Assembly: GCA_030426765.1 (NCBI GenBank) | Contig: JAUHXV010000033.1 | Span: 1 to 35,468, forward strand | From: Bacteroidia bacterium | GTDB taxonomy: Bacteria > Bacteroidota > Bacteroidia > Chitinophagales > Saprospiraceae | Length of the DNA: 35,468 nt | Reading direction: 5' to 3' | Shown here: in pieces, positions 23,395 to 30,936 of the stretch | Layout: each line of letters begins with the position of its first letter | Position numbering within the stretch: position 1 is the stretch's first letter | Notes under the pieces: generated by a model | What the model saw: the letters and a program-made list of their open reading frames with translations, nothing else | Databases searched by the model: none | What the model was told of the DNA's origin: nothing | Translations under genes and position numbers: made by a program

Positions 23395-24792
23395 TCAAAT
23401 AGTCACTGTCTTCCATTTCCCTCTCCTAAACACAACCACAGCAATAAGTGCCAACAGCGACTCACTAATCGCAATCGCCCAGTACACGCCTTCCGTGCCC
23501 CAGCCAAACTGTCGAGCAAGTAAATAACTCAACGGAATCTGCACCAGCCAGAACGCGACGAAATTGATTAACGTAGGCGTCACAGTATCGCCAGCTCCAT
23601 TGAAAGCCTGCCCAATGACCATACCATACGCATAGAAAATATATCCGAGACAGATCACCCGCAGACAAAGAATTCCTTGTTGCACAACATCAGGTTCGTT
23701 GGTAAAAAGCGAAATAAGAAACGGGGCGGAAAAAATAAACACCACAGAGATACCCGTTAGAAAAATCATATTGAAAAACGCCGAACGCCAAACAGATTTT
23801 TCTGCACGATCCGGCTTACCGGCACCCAGGTTTTGACCCACCAGCGTCGAAGCCGCAGATGCCATACCCCACGCGGGCAGGATTGAAAAAATAATTATCC
23901 GTATCCCGATGGAATAACCGGCAACCGCCGCATCGCCAAATAATGCGATGATGCGCGCGATAAACAACCAACTGGCCGTTGCAATGATATACTGCAATAC
24001 ACCCGTAGATGAAACTTTAATCAGCCTGAGCACAATATTTCCTACCCACTTAAAATGATGTCGTCTGAGATGAATCCGGTTTTTTCCATTGACCAGATGA
24101 TAGACCTGATAGCTCACGCCAATCCCTCGCCCTATCGTAGTCGCAATTGCTGCCCCTTCAATACCCAATTCCGGGAAGGGACCAATCCCAAAGATGAGCA
24201 TGGGATCCAGGATAATATTTATTCCATTGGCAAGCCAAAGCGTCCGCATAGCCACCGCAGCATCACCGGCACCTCTGAAAATTGCATTTAACAAAAACAG
24301 AAAAAACAAGGTGCTGCTACCGGTCAGCAGGATACGCGTGTACCCACTTCCGATACTGACCAGCTCCGGCGATCCGCCCATGAGGCGCAACAGATCATCT
24401 GCAGTAAAAAAGAATATGACTGCAATCACCGCACAGACCACCACACCGATCATAATCGCCTGCATCGCCGCAACACATGCACCTTCTTCATCCTTCTCCC
24501 CTATCCTTCGTGCTACCATCGCGGTGATCGCCATAGAAAGTCCAAGCGCCAGGGCGATCATCTGTGTCATGATCACCTCCGTCAGTCCAATAGTGGCTGC
24601 CGCTTCCTTGCCCAATTTGGCCACAAAAAAAATATCCACCAGTGCAAACAAACCCTCCATGAGCATCTCCAGCACCATCGGAACCGACAACAGGAAGATC
24701 GCCCTGTCGATACTGCCCGAAGTAAACTCGTGGACAGTCCCCCGGATCGCCTGCCCAAACAGGGTAAAGAAGGAATGGATGCGATTTCTCAT
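23395..24792 (-). CDS. MATE family efflux transporter
   Basis: 465 residues from the ATG at 24792, with about twelve hydrophobic helices in two related halves, the layout of MATE (multi antimicrobial extrusion) transporters (PF01554). Typical segments are LLSVPMVLEMLMEGLFALVDIFFVAKLG in the first helix region, NAIFRGAGDAAVAMR between the halves and GQAFNGAGDTVTPT in the second. It would export cationic compounds or metabolites using a Na+ or H+ gradient; the substrate is unknown. The longer frame to 24837 is rejected because a consensus -7 box lies just upstream of 24792. Confidence 0.9.
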   Translation of the reverse strand: MRNRIHSFFTLFGQAIRGTVHEFTSGSIDRAIFLLSVPMVLEMLMEGLFALVDIFFVAKLGKEAAATIGLTEVIMTQMIALALGLSMAITAMVARRIGEKDEEGACVAAMQAIMIGVVVCAVIAVIFFFTADDLLRLMGGSPELVSIGSGYTRILLTGSSTLFFLFLLNAIFRGAGDAAVAMRTLWLANGINIILDPMLIFGIGPFPELGIEGAAIATTIGRGIGVSYQVYHLVNGKNRIHLRRHHFKWVGNIVLRLIKVSSTGVLQYIIATASWLFIARIIALFGDAAVAGYSIGIRIIIFSILPAWGMASAASTLVGQNLGAGKPDRAEKSVWRSAFFNMIFLTGISVVFIFSAPFLISLFTNEPDVVQQGILCLRVICLGYIFYAYGMVIGQAFNGAGDTVTPTLINFVAFWLVQIPLSYLLARQFGWGTEGVYWAIAISESLLALIAVVVFRRGKWKTVTI

Positions 24793-24799
24793 AGCCCTG

Positions 24800-24807
24800 C
24801 AAATGTA
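24800..24807 (-). promoter_or_regulatory. Probable -7 box for the MATE gene
   Basis: TACATTTG on the minus strand matches TAnnTTTG fully and ends seven bases before the ATG at 24792, suggesting a leaderless message. Confidence 0.5.
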
Positions 24808-24907
24808 GGGCGAATAATCCCGAAAAAACTGATCCACAAATCGCTGTTTACCAATATATTACATATCACAATGGAAAACACAGGCCGCCGATGAACGATG
24901 GATGCCT

Positions 24908-24915
24908 TACTTTTG
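24908..24915 (+). promoter_or_regulatory. Probable -7 box for the ferredoxin gene
   Basis: TACTTTTG matches TAnnTTTG fully and lies 29 bases before the ATG at 24945. Confidence 0.5.
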
Positions 24916-24944
24916 TTCCCCTCAGAGAAGCATAAAAAGAATTC

Positions 24945-25292
24945 ATGGCGATTTATATTACGGATGATTGTATCAATTGCGGCGCTTGCGAGCCCGAATG
25001 CCCCAACAACGCGATTTATGAAGGAGGTATCCAATGGGCCATCAAAGACGGCACCACGCTGACAGGCGCTTTTACCCTGGAAGACGGCAAGGTCGTAGAC
25101 ACAGCCGACAAACAAACCCCGGTTTCAGATGACTTCTATTATATCGTACCGGATAAATGCACAGAGTGCAAAGGCTTCCACGATGAGCCACAGTGCGCCG
25201 CCGTCTGCCCGGTAGATTGCTGCCTCCCCGATCCCGATCGCGAAGAGTCAGATGAAGTACTACTGGCAAGAAAAGCCAAACTACACCTGTAG
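24945..25292 (+). CDS. 2[4Fe-4S] ferredoxin, Allochromatium-like
   Basis: 115 residues. The first cluster motif is CX2CX2CX3CP (Cys9, 12, 15, 19); the second is CX2CX8CX3CP (Cys72, 75, 84, 88), the longer spacing typical of Allochromatium/YfhL-type ferredoxins. Two further cysteines (92, 93) follow. Between the two motifs are about 50 residues, more than in compact ferredoxins, with the sequence [23 protein letters not shown]. It is a small cytoplasmic electron carrier; its partner is not evident from neighbours, though the window also encodes a desaturase needing electrons. It stands alone with its own promoter. Confidence 0.9.
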   Translation: MAIYITDDCINCGACEPECPNNAIYEGGIQWAIKDGTTLTGAFTLEDGKVVDTADKQTPVSDDFYYIVPDKCTECKGFHDEPQCAAVCPVDCCLPDPDREESDEVLLARKAKLHL

Positions 25293-25384
25293 TTTTTACC
25301 CATCAGGTAAGGTTTCCAGAAATTTTAGTCAAATTTGAACCCCTGTCACGCATCATGGCATTTGGAAGCAGATTCGCCTCGCTC

Positions 25385-25500
25385 ACCTGTTTGAATCGCA
25401 GAATGCGCCGAGTGCGCGGAGTACGCGGAGTACGCGGAGGACATTTCCCGTTGGGAAATTATTTTTATGTGGTATTGCAAAATCAATGTCTTCCAGCAAA
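25385..25500 (-). repeat. Array C, modules v-vi (inverted)
   Basis: Read on the minus strand: AATACCACATAAAAATAA, then the palindrome ATTTCCC…GGGAAAT (25443-25459), three tandem 9-base units GTACGCGGA/GTGCGCGGA on the plus strand (25412-25438), and GCATTCTGCGATTCAAAC. The first part is almost identical to 3300-3331 and the last to 10650-10680, linking all three arrays. A plus-strand open frame through this segment (25355-25561) is repeat-derived. Confidence 0.75.
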
Positions 25501-25537
25501 TTCCTGTCGCGCAAAACTGTATGAGCACCCTAACCAT

Positions 25538-25597
25538 CTTCTATTTCCGCTCGTCCTGTAGCCGAAGTGCTACTGGGTCCGCAAGCGGAAATGGAAG
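25538..25597 (-). repeat. 60-bp hairpin, module iv, copy C
   Basis: Inverted copy of 3177-3236 with the same 60-base length. On the plus strand its arms are CTTCTATTTCCGCT and AGCGGAAATGGAAG, fully paired with one G-T wobble; the inner hairpin is GTAGC/GCTAC around CGAAGT. Two stem positions differ from copy A as matched pair changes. Confidence 0.75.
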
Positions 25598-25684
25598 GAA
25601 ATGTGAAATTGAATATAAAGCAACCTAGTGCCTCAAACAAAGATCGAAACACAATGCGAGTTTTTTGCGTGACTAGACTTTTTG

Positions 25685-25771
25685 GTTACTTTTTCGTGTC
25701 CTGCAATTAAAATATTGCAGGATGGCGATCCCGTAGACACTATCGGTTACGGGACACGTGAAAAAAGTAAC
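25685..25771 (-). repeat. GTTAC-ended inverted-repeat element, module ii, copy C1
   Basis: An 87-bp element with ends GTTACTTTTT and AAAAAGTAAC. It contains the hairpin TCCTGCAAT/ATTGCAGGA (25699-25722) and the GTCCCGTAACC/GTAGAC region. It is shorter than copy A by the loss of the ACAGGG hairpin. Confidence 0.75.
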
Positions 25772-25845
25772 AAATCTGTGCCTATATCACATTTAAAGTA
25801 TCGTAGTGTTGCTAAATTAAATAAAAGACGTTTTTACGTGACTAG

Positions 25846-25861
25846 TCCGCCGCAGGCGGAT
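25846..25861. repeat. Tiny palindrome TCCGCC…GGCGGAT
   Basis: TCCGCCGCAGGCGGAT follows TGACTAG and precedes TTTTTCGTGTCCTGCAATTA. In copy C1 the same flanks enclose ACTTTTTGGTTAC, so the palindrome sits in place of one end of the module. Confidence 0.7.
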
Positions 25862-25974
25862 AATTTTTCGTGTCCTGCAATTAATATATTACAGGTTGGC
25901 GATTCCGCAGACCTTAACGGTTGCGGGACACATCCCTGTAGAATGATCATCTACATGGCAAGGAAAAAAGTAAC
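25861..25974 (-). repeat. GTTAC-ended element, module ii, copy C2 (one end replaced)
   Basis: Ends in AAAAAGTAAC on the right; the left GTTAC end has been replaced by a tiny palindrome. Inside are TCCTGCAATTAATATATTACAGG and the CCCTGTAG/CTACATGG hairpin corresponding to 2943-2967. A lone right end (AAAAAAAGTAACAAG) occurs at about 26024-26038, the remnant of a third copy. Confidence 0.7.
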
Positions 25975-26060
25975 AAATCTGTGCCTTTTATTTACCCACA
26001 ACTTGTCAATAGTTCATGATCAGAAAAAAAGTAACAAGAAAGGTATCTTGATAGTGATGT

Positions 26061-26092
26061 ATAAGTGAACAAAATAAATTTTGTTCACTTAT
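26061..26092. repeat. AT-rich palindrome, module i of array C
   Basis: ATAAGTGAAC and GTTCACTTAT (perfect 10-bp arms) flank AAAATAAATTTT. It lies 49 bases after the stop of the minus-strand barrel gene and marks the outer end of array C. Confidence 0.75.
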
Positions 26093-26141
26093 GGTTTCAC
26101 CACATCCTAAGGAGAATAGAGTTGTAAATCGCAAAAGCGAG

Positions 26142-27554
26142 TTACAACGAATACCGAATACCCAACCTCAACCCGCGAATATAATCCGTCCGATCTCCGG
26201 AAGTCAAATCCGCCAGATAGTCATTTTCGTTGTTCAGCACATAACGGTTAAACGCATGCACCCATTGAGCGGTAAGATCAAAATGTGGGCTTAGACGATA
26301 GCCCAATCCGAAGTACATGGACGTACTCGATTCGCGGATGACATTATAATCCGCCAATGAATTGCCCAATTCAATCCTTGGGATTGTAGGCGAAGATCCA
26401 GGATTGCCGTGAACGATAGGATACTGACTGATGGCATCGGCATTGAATCCAAAGATTACTCCGCCGGAAGCAAAAAACCTCCTGGAAAAACGCCAGTTAA
26501 TCCCGATATCCACCTGCCACTGAGAAACAGATTCGACCAACGGCGTGATCGCCCTGTAATCCGCAGCCGGATTGATCGACTCAGAAAAGACATAATCATC
26601 CGCGCCGGTCGGATCGTAGTTGATGATATTGATCAGTTCATTCGAACCGAGACTTGCATCCTTTAAACTACGCAGACCTGCATCAGGCATATACGCAGAA
26701 TACCCAATGGCTGTAGTAAGGCTAAATTTCCTACTGATATTCCAGTCTACACCCGCACCACCATAGCCTCCCAATCCACCATACTGCCCAAAAATGGCAG
26801 CCGTCTGAAGGGTAGGACTAAACAAGGAAGGAACTCGCTTTTGCTTGCGCTCATCATCATGTAAAACCACAATAGGTCGTTGTACAACTTCTGTTTGCAA
26901 CGGCTCAACAATCACAGGCAAAGAGGACACTATTGGCATTTGAACAGGTCGCACCGTCAATGGCGCAGTTTCTGTCTCCTTTACTTCCGCTACTTCTGCA
27001 AGTGGTGTCTGTTTAGTTGTTATTTCGGAATTCAGAACTTCGGCTTCATCACTTAAGGATATCACTGTTCCATCAGTCGGTCGCTGCTGAAACTCTATTG
27101 TACCCTCAGCCTCTTTTGGTTTGTTGTTCGTAAGCGTAATTTGTTTATCAATATGCGCAGGTGTGAAGTCCGTTTCAGTGGCTGGAGCACCTCTTTGCTT
27201 CAATTCTTCATTTGGTGTAGAAATATTTTCAGTTGTCACATTCGCTGCATCCTTGGTCAACGTCTCCTGCTCATGTGTAGCCACATTGTCGTCATGCATA
27301 GTTCCGGCATGACTTGTATTTTGACTTTCCTCTGCCGTACCAACAGTATTGGTTTGATCGGGTGTCTGATCTGCTCGCATGTAAAATACGCTAATGGCGC
27401 CTGCCAGCACCAGCACAGATGCTGCCATCCAGATTATCGGAATAAACCTCCTGGGCTTCGCATGAGGCATAGCCTCATCGAGCAGTCCTTTCATACTACT
27501 CCACCCTTCTTCCGGCGTCTTATTGTACTGAGGTAGATCTTTCATGATATTCAT
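26142..27554 (-). CDS. ECF-sigma-linked inner-membrane-anchored beta-barrel protein (putative anti-sigma)
   Basis: 470 residues in four parts. First, a 33-residue cytoplasmic start (MKDLPQYNKTPEEGWSSMKG…). Second, one transmembrane helix (about 37-58) preceded by PRR, giving N-inside topology. Third, a ~190-residue hydrophilic linker (59-247) rich in Thr, Glu and Pro. Fourth, a ~220-residue C-terminal region of alternating strands ending LRLGIRYSL, like an OMP_b-brl outer-membrane barrel. The gene overlaps the upstream ECF sigma gene by up to 35 bases, the usual place for an anti-sigma gene. No zinc-binding HXXXCXXC motif is seen in the cytoplasmic part. A signalling role linking the outer envelope to the sigma factor is inference. 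ATG at 27545 is an equally good start. Confidence 0.7.
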   Translation of the reverse strand: MNIMKDLPQYNKTPEEGWSSMKGLLDEAMPHAKPRRFIPIIWMAASVLVLAGAISVFYMRADQTPDQTNTVGTAEESQNTSHAGTMHDDNVATHEQETLTKDAANVTTENISTPNEELKQRGAPATETDFTPAHIDKQITLTNNKPKEAEGTIEFQQRPTDGTVISLSDEAEVLNSEITTKQTPLAEVAEVKETETAPLTVRPVQMPIVSSLPVIVEPLQTEVVQRPIVVLHDDERKQKRVPSLFSPTLQTAAIFGQYGGLGGYGGAGVDWNISRKFSLTTAIGYSAYMPDAGLRSLKDASLGSNELINIINYDPTGADDYVFSESINPAADYRAITPLVESVSQWQVDIGINWRFSRRFFASGGVIFGFNADAISQYPIVHGNPGSSPTIPRIELGNSLADYNVIRESSTSMYFGLGYRLSPHFDLTAQWVHAFNRYVLNNENDYLADLTSGDRTDYIRGLRLGIRYSL

Positions 27555-28068
27555 TTGTCAAAATAGCTCGTAATTTTTCTCTGGCATTGGACAGATGCCA
27601 CTTCGATGTCCCTTCACTGATTTGCATCTTCTCCCCTATCTCAAGATGTGAAAATCCTTCTATCGCATAGAGTTTAAACACTTCCGCTGATCGATAGGGA
27701 ATCCGGTCCAGCAACAAGATCAATTCTTCAAACTCCAGTTTGTCCGATTGCGTCGCCTCCGTGGCTTGTTTGCCCGCTTCTTCAATCTGAATAAACCGGA
27801 TATAACTCTTTTCTTTTTTATAAAAATCAGCCAGTGTGTGATAAATCAATCTTCGTATCCAGCCTTCAAATGATCCTTCATGGCGAAACGTACTGATCTT
27901 TTGAAATACCTTTAGGAATCCGTCATTCATAATGAGCATTGCCTTGTCCTCATCCCGCGTATACTTCATACACATGGCCATCATCGTGTGGAAGTAGCGC
28001 TTGTACAACGCCTCCTGACACTTTCGGTCATTGCGAATACATCCTTGTATGAGTTCAGCTTCCGTCAA
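27520..28068 (-). CDS. ECF-type RNA polymerase sigma factor
   Basis: 182 residues. Region 2 spans about 15-75 (ALYKRYFHTMMAMCMKYTRDEDKAMLIMNDGFLKVFQKI, then GSFEGWIRRLIYHTLADFYKK) and region 4 about 117-170 (LLLDRIPYRSAEVFKLYAIEGFSHLEIGEKMQISEGTSKWHLSNAREKL), with no region 3: the ECF layout. It directs RNA polymerase to a small regulon that cannot be read from this window. The frame opens with TTG at 28068; an in-frame stop lies a few codons upstream and there is no ATG before region 2, so TTG is the likely start. It overlaps the downstream transmembrane-barrel gene. Confidence 0.93.
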   Translation of the reverse strand: MTEAELIQGCIRNDRKCQEALYKRYFHTMMAMCMKYTRDEDKAMLIMNDGFLKVFQKISTFRHEGSFEGWIRRLIYHTLADFYKKEKSYIRFIQIEEAGKQATEATQSDKLEFEELILLLDRIPYRSAEVFKLYAIEGFSHLEIGEKMQISEGTSKWHLSNAREKLRAILTNEYHERSTSVQ

Positions 28069-28122
28069 AATAATGGTTGGCTTATTAGATCATCAGTATG
28101 CCTTTATTTTCAATTCATCATC

Positions 28123-28626
28123 TCATTGATTGATCAGGGTAATTCGATCATTGATGTGCGTGACGAATACATTATAAACGTCAGGCATATTCGATGCATT
28201 TTGATCGAGCAACCAAAATCCTGACCGCGTTTCATCCCCTTCATAATAAACTTCGACATAGATTCCGCCCCAATCAGCTCCATCCGGTATGCCGATTACA
28301 TTTTCCGGTTCGCTGTAAAGCTCCTCCGGGAAGAAATCGAATATATCCTTCACCGCTTCATATTGTTCATTCGAAAGCGGCACATAGATTCGGTCATGCG
28401 GTGCAAAAGCACCCGGATAGAAATCCGTTGTATCCTCAAACAACCTCTCATCCTCGATCTTGTAAATCTCCACACAGCCTTCCCCACCACACTCACCGTA
28501 AAAGTGTCCGAAAATAAAACGGTCAGGACCTTTCACAGATGCATCAGGCGCAACCTGATCACGATCACATCCATATAGGATAATCAGCATGCTGGCGAAG
28601 AAAATTGATAAAAAACGTTGACTCAT
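28123..28626 (-). CDS. Lipoprotein of unknown function
   Basis: 167 residues. The signal peptide ends in LILYGC (Cys20), a lipobox. The mature part is acidic, with FGHFYGECGGEGCVEIYKIED (two cysteines near 45-50), and lacks any family I recognise. It begins 12 bases after the stop of the barrel gene at 28639 and ends 54 bases before the sigma gene, so it may share a transcript with both. Confidence 0.6.
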   Translation of the reverse strand: MSQRFLSIFFASMLIILYGCDRDQVAPDASVKGPDRFIFGHFYGECGGEGCVEIYKIEDERLFEDTTDFYPGAFAPHDRIYVPLSNEQYEAVKDIFDFFPEELYSEPENVIGIPDGADWGGIYVEVYYEGDETRSGFWLLDQNASNMPDVYNVFVTHINDRITLINQ

Positions 28627-28638
28627 ATTTATTTAATA

Positions 28639-29433
28639 TTAAAACAGGATACCGGTCCGCAATTCAAACCTTCGGTAGCTAATTTTATCTGTATAGGTGC
28701 CCTGTCCTTCCCATGGATTAAATTGGGTAGTATACGTTGCGTTTTGCAATTTATACTCGAGTCCCAGGTAGTAATTGACTGACTTTCCGCCAAAGCGAAC
28801 ACCGAACTCGGGACTAAAATGAAACCCTCCCTTTGCATCGATCTCGCCATTAGGTACATTTTTTAATGCAAATCCATAGCCAATTTTGAGTGCATAATAC
28901 GGTGTGATTTTCTTCGGAAGAAGGAAGCCTCTTACCTCTGCGAAAACAGGCATTATATTTCTGTAGTGATCAAAGTCATGCGTCTCAATACCAAAACCAA
29001 GCCCAACACCCAGCAATCGGTTAAATCGATGGCCCATAGAATAATGGACACCCGCTCCTCCCCGCTCTGAGAAATTTAAAAACACAGAGAATGTATTATA
29101 CAACCCATGCTCTCTGAAAGCATACGGCGTAGGGCCGCGCATTTTTCGGCTATACATGGCCGGGTCGATCATCGAAAAAGGAACACCCTGGCTAACTTTG
29201 GCAATTTCACTTTTGGGAATGATCAGCGTTGTTCCGGTGATCAGTTTGAATTCCATGCCTATGGCCAACTCCCATTTCAAAATGGTTCCGCTCAGCGTAC
29301 TCCCATCCTTCAGCCACACATGATCTACAATCGGCGCTGTTTGCTGAGCAGTATCCTGCGTTTCCTGACTCACCGCAATACCGGAACAACAAAGCAAAAC
29401 ACATAGGGCCAGCAAACTTAGATTGACTTTCAT
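28639..29433 (-). CDS. Secreted barrel protein with N-terminal SH3-like segment
   Basis: 264 residues from the ATG at 29433, with a signal peptide (KVNLSLLALCVLLCCSGIAVSQ). After it comes a short strand-rich segment, VWLKDGSTLSGTILKWE … TTLIIPKSEIAKVSQG (about 40-85), of a type common in exported Bacteroidota proteins. The remainder (about 105-264) is amphipathic strands (FSVFLNFSERGGAGVHYSMG … YYLGLEYKLQ … RRFELRTGILF) ending in Phe, like an outer-membrane barrel. An ATG at 29454 is in frame but abuts the T-run of the upstream terminator, so the later start is preferred. Confidence 0.65.
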   Translation of the reverse strand: MKVNLSLLALCVLLCCSGIAVSQETQDTAQQTAPIVDHVWLKDGSTLSGTILKWELAIGMEFKLITGTTLIIPKSEIAKVSQGVPFSMIDPAMYSRKMRGPTPYAFREHGLYNTFSVFLNFSERGGAGVHYSMGHRFNRLLGVGLGFGIETHDFDHYRNIMPVFAEVRGFLLPKKITPYYALKIGYGFALKNVPNGEIDAKGGFHFSPEFGVRFGGKSVNYYLGLEYKLQNATYTTQFNPWEGQGTYTDKISYRRFELRTGILF

Positions 29434-29455
29434 CTCTCTCTGAATTTGTTTCATT

Positions 29456-29493
29456 AAAAAAAGCCTTGTGCCCGTATACCAGGCACAAGACTT
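29456..29493 (-). terminator. Rho-independent terminator after the LVIVD lipoprotein gene
   Basis: On the minus strand AAGTCTTGTGCC and GGCACAAGGCTT pair (one mismatch) around a 9-base loop and run into seven T residues. It starts 12 bases after the stop of the gene at 29505 and ends 22 bases before the next ATG, so it should reduce read-through into the barrel gene. Confidence 0.85.
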
Positions 29494-29504
29494 GCACTCA
29501 ACCA

Positions 29505-30794
29505 TTATTGTCCAATAGAAATCACACTCAGTTGCCTGAGGTCAGTTCTGTCAGAAGCATCAAACTGATATAATCCATTGCGACCAATCACCATCACATG
29601 ATCGCCCGGAGGCAAGACAATCACATCAAAAGCCTCAAAACCACTCTCATGCGCCAGGAGATTTGAACTTATTTTTTTAGGATCGTTGACATCAAATAAC
29701 TTAAACCCAAAAGCCCCTTCGCACAGGTACAAGGTCTGATCGACGACTGACAATCCATGTGGATTACTCATCGGGTACGTCCGAATCAGGCTTGGCTGGG
29801 TCAGATCGGAAACATCCACCACATCCAGTTGGTTAACAAACCCAAGACATTCGGTACCATCGCGTAGGGTGACATATGCTGTATTGCCGGACACGACCAC
29901 AGGGTCACAAGCTGTGGCATGTGCAAACGTAGACAGGTAGGAAGGCTGCTCCGGATTAGAAATGTCATAGATCAGCAGGCCGGAATTGGATCCGACAAAC
30001 AAAGTTCCGCCCATTGGGAACAAGGTTTCAATACCCCATTGCATGGTCACTTCATTTTTCAAAATCGGCTGTGGCTGCTCTACATTAAACACCTTGACTT
30101 CAGCACCGTCAATCGTATACAGGTGATCATGTGCAGCCGTAAACCGTGCCATCGATCCTCCTGTGACAACACTGCTATTGACAGATGTTGATGATGGGTT
30201 CCATAAACCTGATCCATCCGCTTGAATGTTGGCAGAAAATAAAATCGCTCCTTCAAACCAGAAAGGATTGCCCCAGTTGATATCGCTACAGTCAATGGTG
30301 CGCGTAATATCCATAGGCTTATACTCCACGAGATAGCCTTCCTGATCTGTATAAGAATAAAAGTTCTGAAATACATCCTCTACCCGGTTGACTTCAAGTG
30401 GCGAGGTAGGATTGGTAATATCGATGGCTACGAGGTCGAGGTAACTGTCCACATACAATATATCATCATGAACAGCCATATCCAGGTTGCCCGGAATCTC
30501 CATAAATCCGCGGTTGACCGGACTTTCCGGATCCCGATTATCGATCACGTGTACACCTTCGTTTCGTTCATTGATGAGCAGGTACCCTTTGTAGTAGAAA
30601 ATCTTTCCGGGCGCGGACAAGGATTGTGCACCCACATAAGAAATGGGAACACGCATCTCATCTATGCGCTTATATACGGGTTCATACGCCACATACTCTT
30701 CAGTACGTGTACACTTGTCTTGTTCACAGCCGGTGATGGCAATGGCTGCCAAAACAGCGACCAACAGCAGGGAATGATTCATGATAGATTTCAT
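29505..30794 (-). CDS. LVIVD-repeat lipoprotein
   Basis: 429 residues with a lipoprotein signal (lipobox AIAITGC, Cys near 23). The mature part holds repeated units of LVIVD type (PF08309): GYLLINERNEGVHVIDNRDPESPV, ILYVDSYLDLVAIDITNPTSPL, TLFVGSNSGLLIYDISNPEQPSYL, QLDVVDVSDLTQPSLI and TLYLCEGAFGFKLFDVNDPKK. Such repeats probably form a beta-propeller at the cell surface; the ligand is unknown. It heads the minus-strand envelope cluster and is closed by a terminator. ATG at 30782 is a less likely internal start. Confidence 0.85.
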   Translation of the reverse strand: MKSIMNHSLLLVAVLAAIAITGCEQDKCTRTEEYVAYEPVYKRIDEMRVPISYVGAQSLSAPGKIFYYKGYLLINERNEGVHVIDNRDPESPVNRGFMEIPGNLDMAVHDDILYVDSYLDLVAIDITNPTSPLEVNRVEDVFQNFYSYTDQEGYLVEYKPMDITRTIDCSDINWGNPFWFEGAILFSANIQADGSGLWNPSSTSVNSSVVTGGSMARFTAAHDHLYTIDGAEVKVFNVEQPQPILKNEVTMQWGIETLFPMGGTLFVGSNSGLLIYDISNPEQPSYLSTFAHATACDPVVVSGNTAYVTLRDGTECLGFVNQLDVVDVSDLTQPSLIRTYPMSNPHGLSVVDQTLYLCEGAFGFKLFDVNDPKKISSNLLAHESGFEAFDVIVLPPGDHVMVIGRNGLYQFDASDRTDLRQLSVISIGQ

Positions 30795-30936
30795 ATGGCT
30801 TTATTTTTTCTCTTATAGACAGACCCCGCTAGTGCCGGGGTTGGGTAGGCAGATATAAATTTCTCAATAAAATTCGGGAACTGGCATGGCACAACCCCAT
30901 ATTTATCCTAAAACTCTCAGAAACAGGAAATGCTGC

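Noticed and set aside
24194..24808. 204-residue plus-strand open frame
   Set aside because: Antisense to the MATE gene; composition is typical of a shadow of a membrane protein.
25412..25438. Possible CRISPR or tandem array
   Set aside because: Only three 9-base units with no spacers; no cas genes in the window.
25355..25561. 68-residue plus-strand open frame with RGVRGVRG
   Set aside because: The repeated peptide is the translation of three 9-base tandem units in array C.
25682..26068. 128-residue plus-strand open frame
   Set aside because: It is built from two copies of the GTTAC-ended repeat; the protein repeats reflect the DNA repeats.
30824..30840. CCCCG/CGGGG hairpin as a terminator for obgE
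   Set aside because: No T-run follows on the minus strand and it lies about 100 bases beyond the stop, next to another gene's start.
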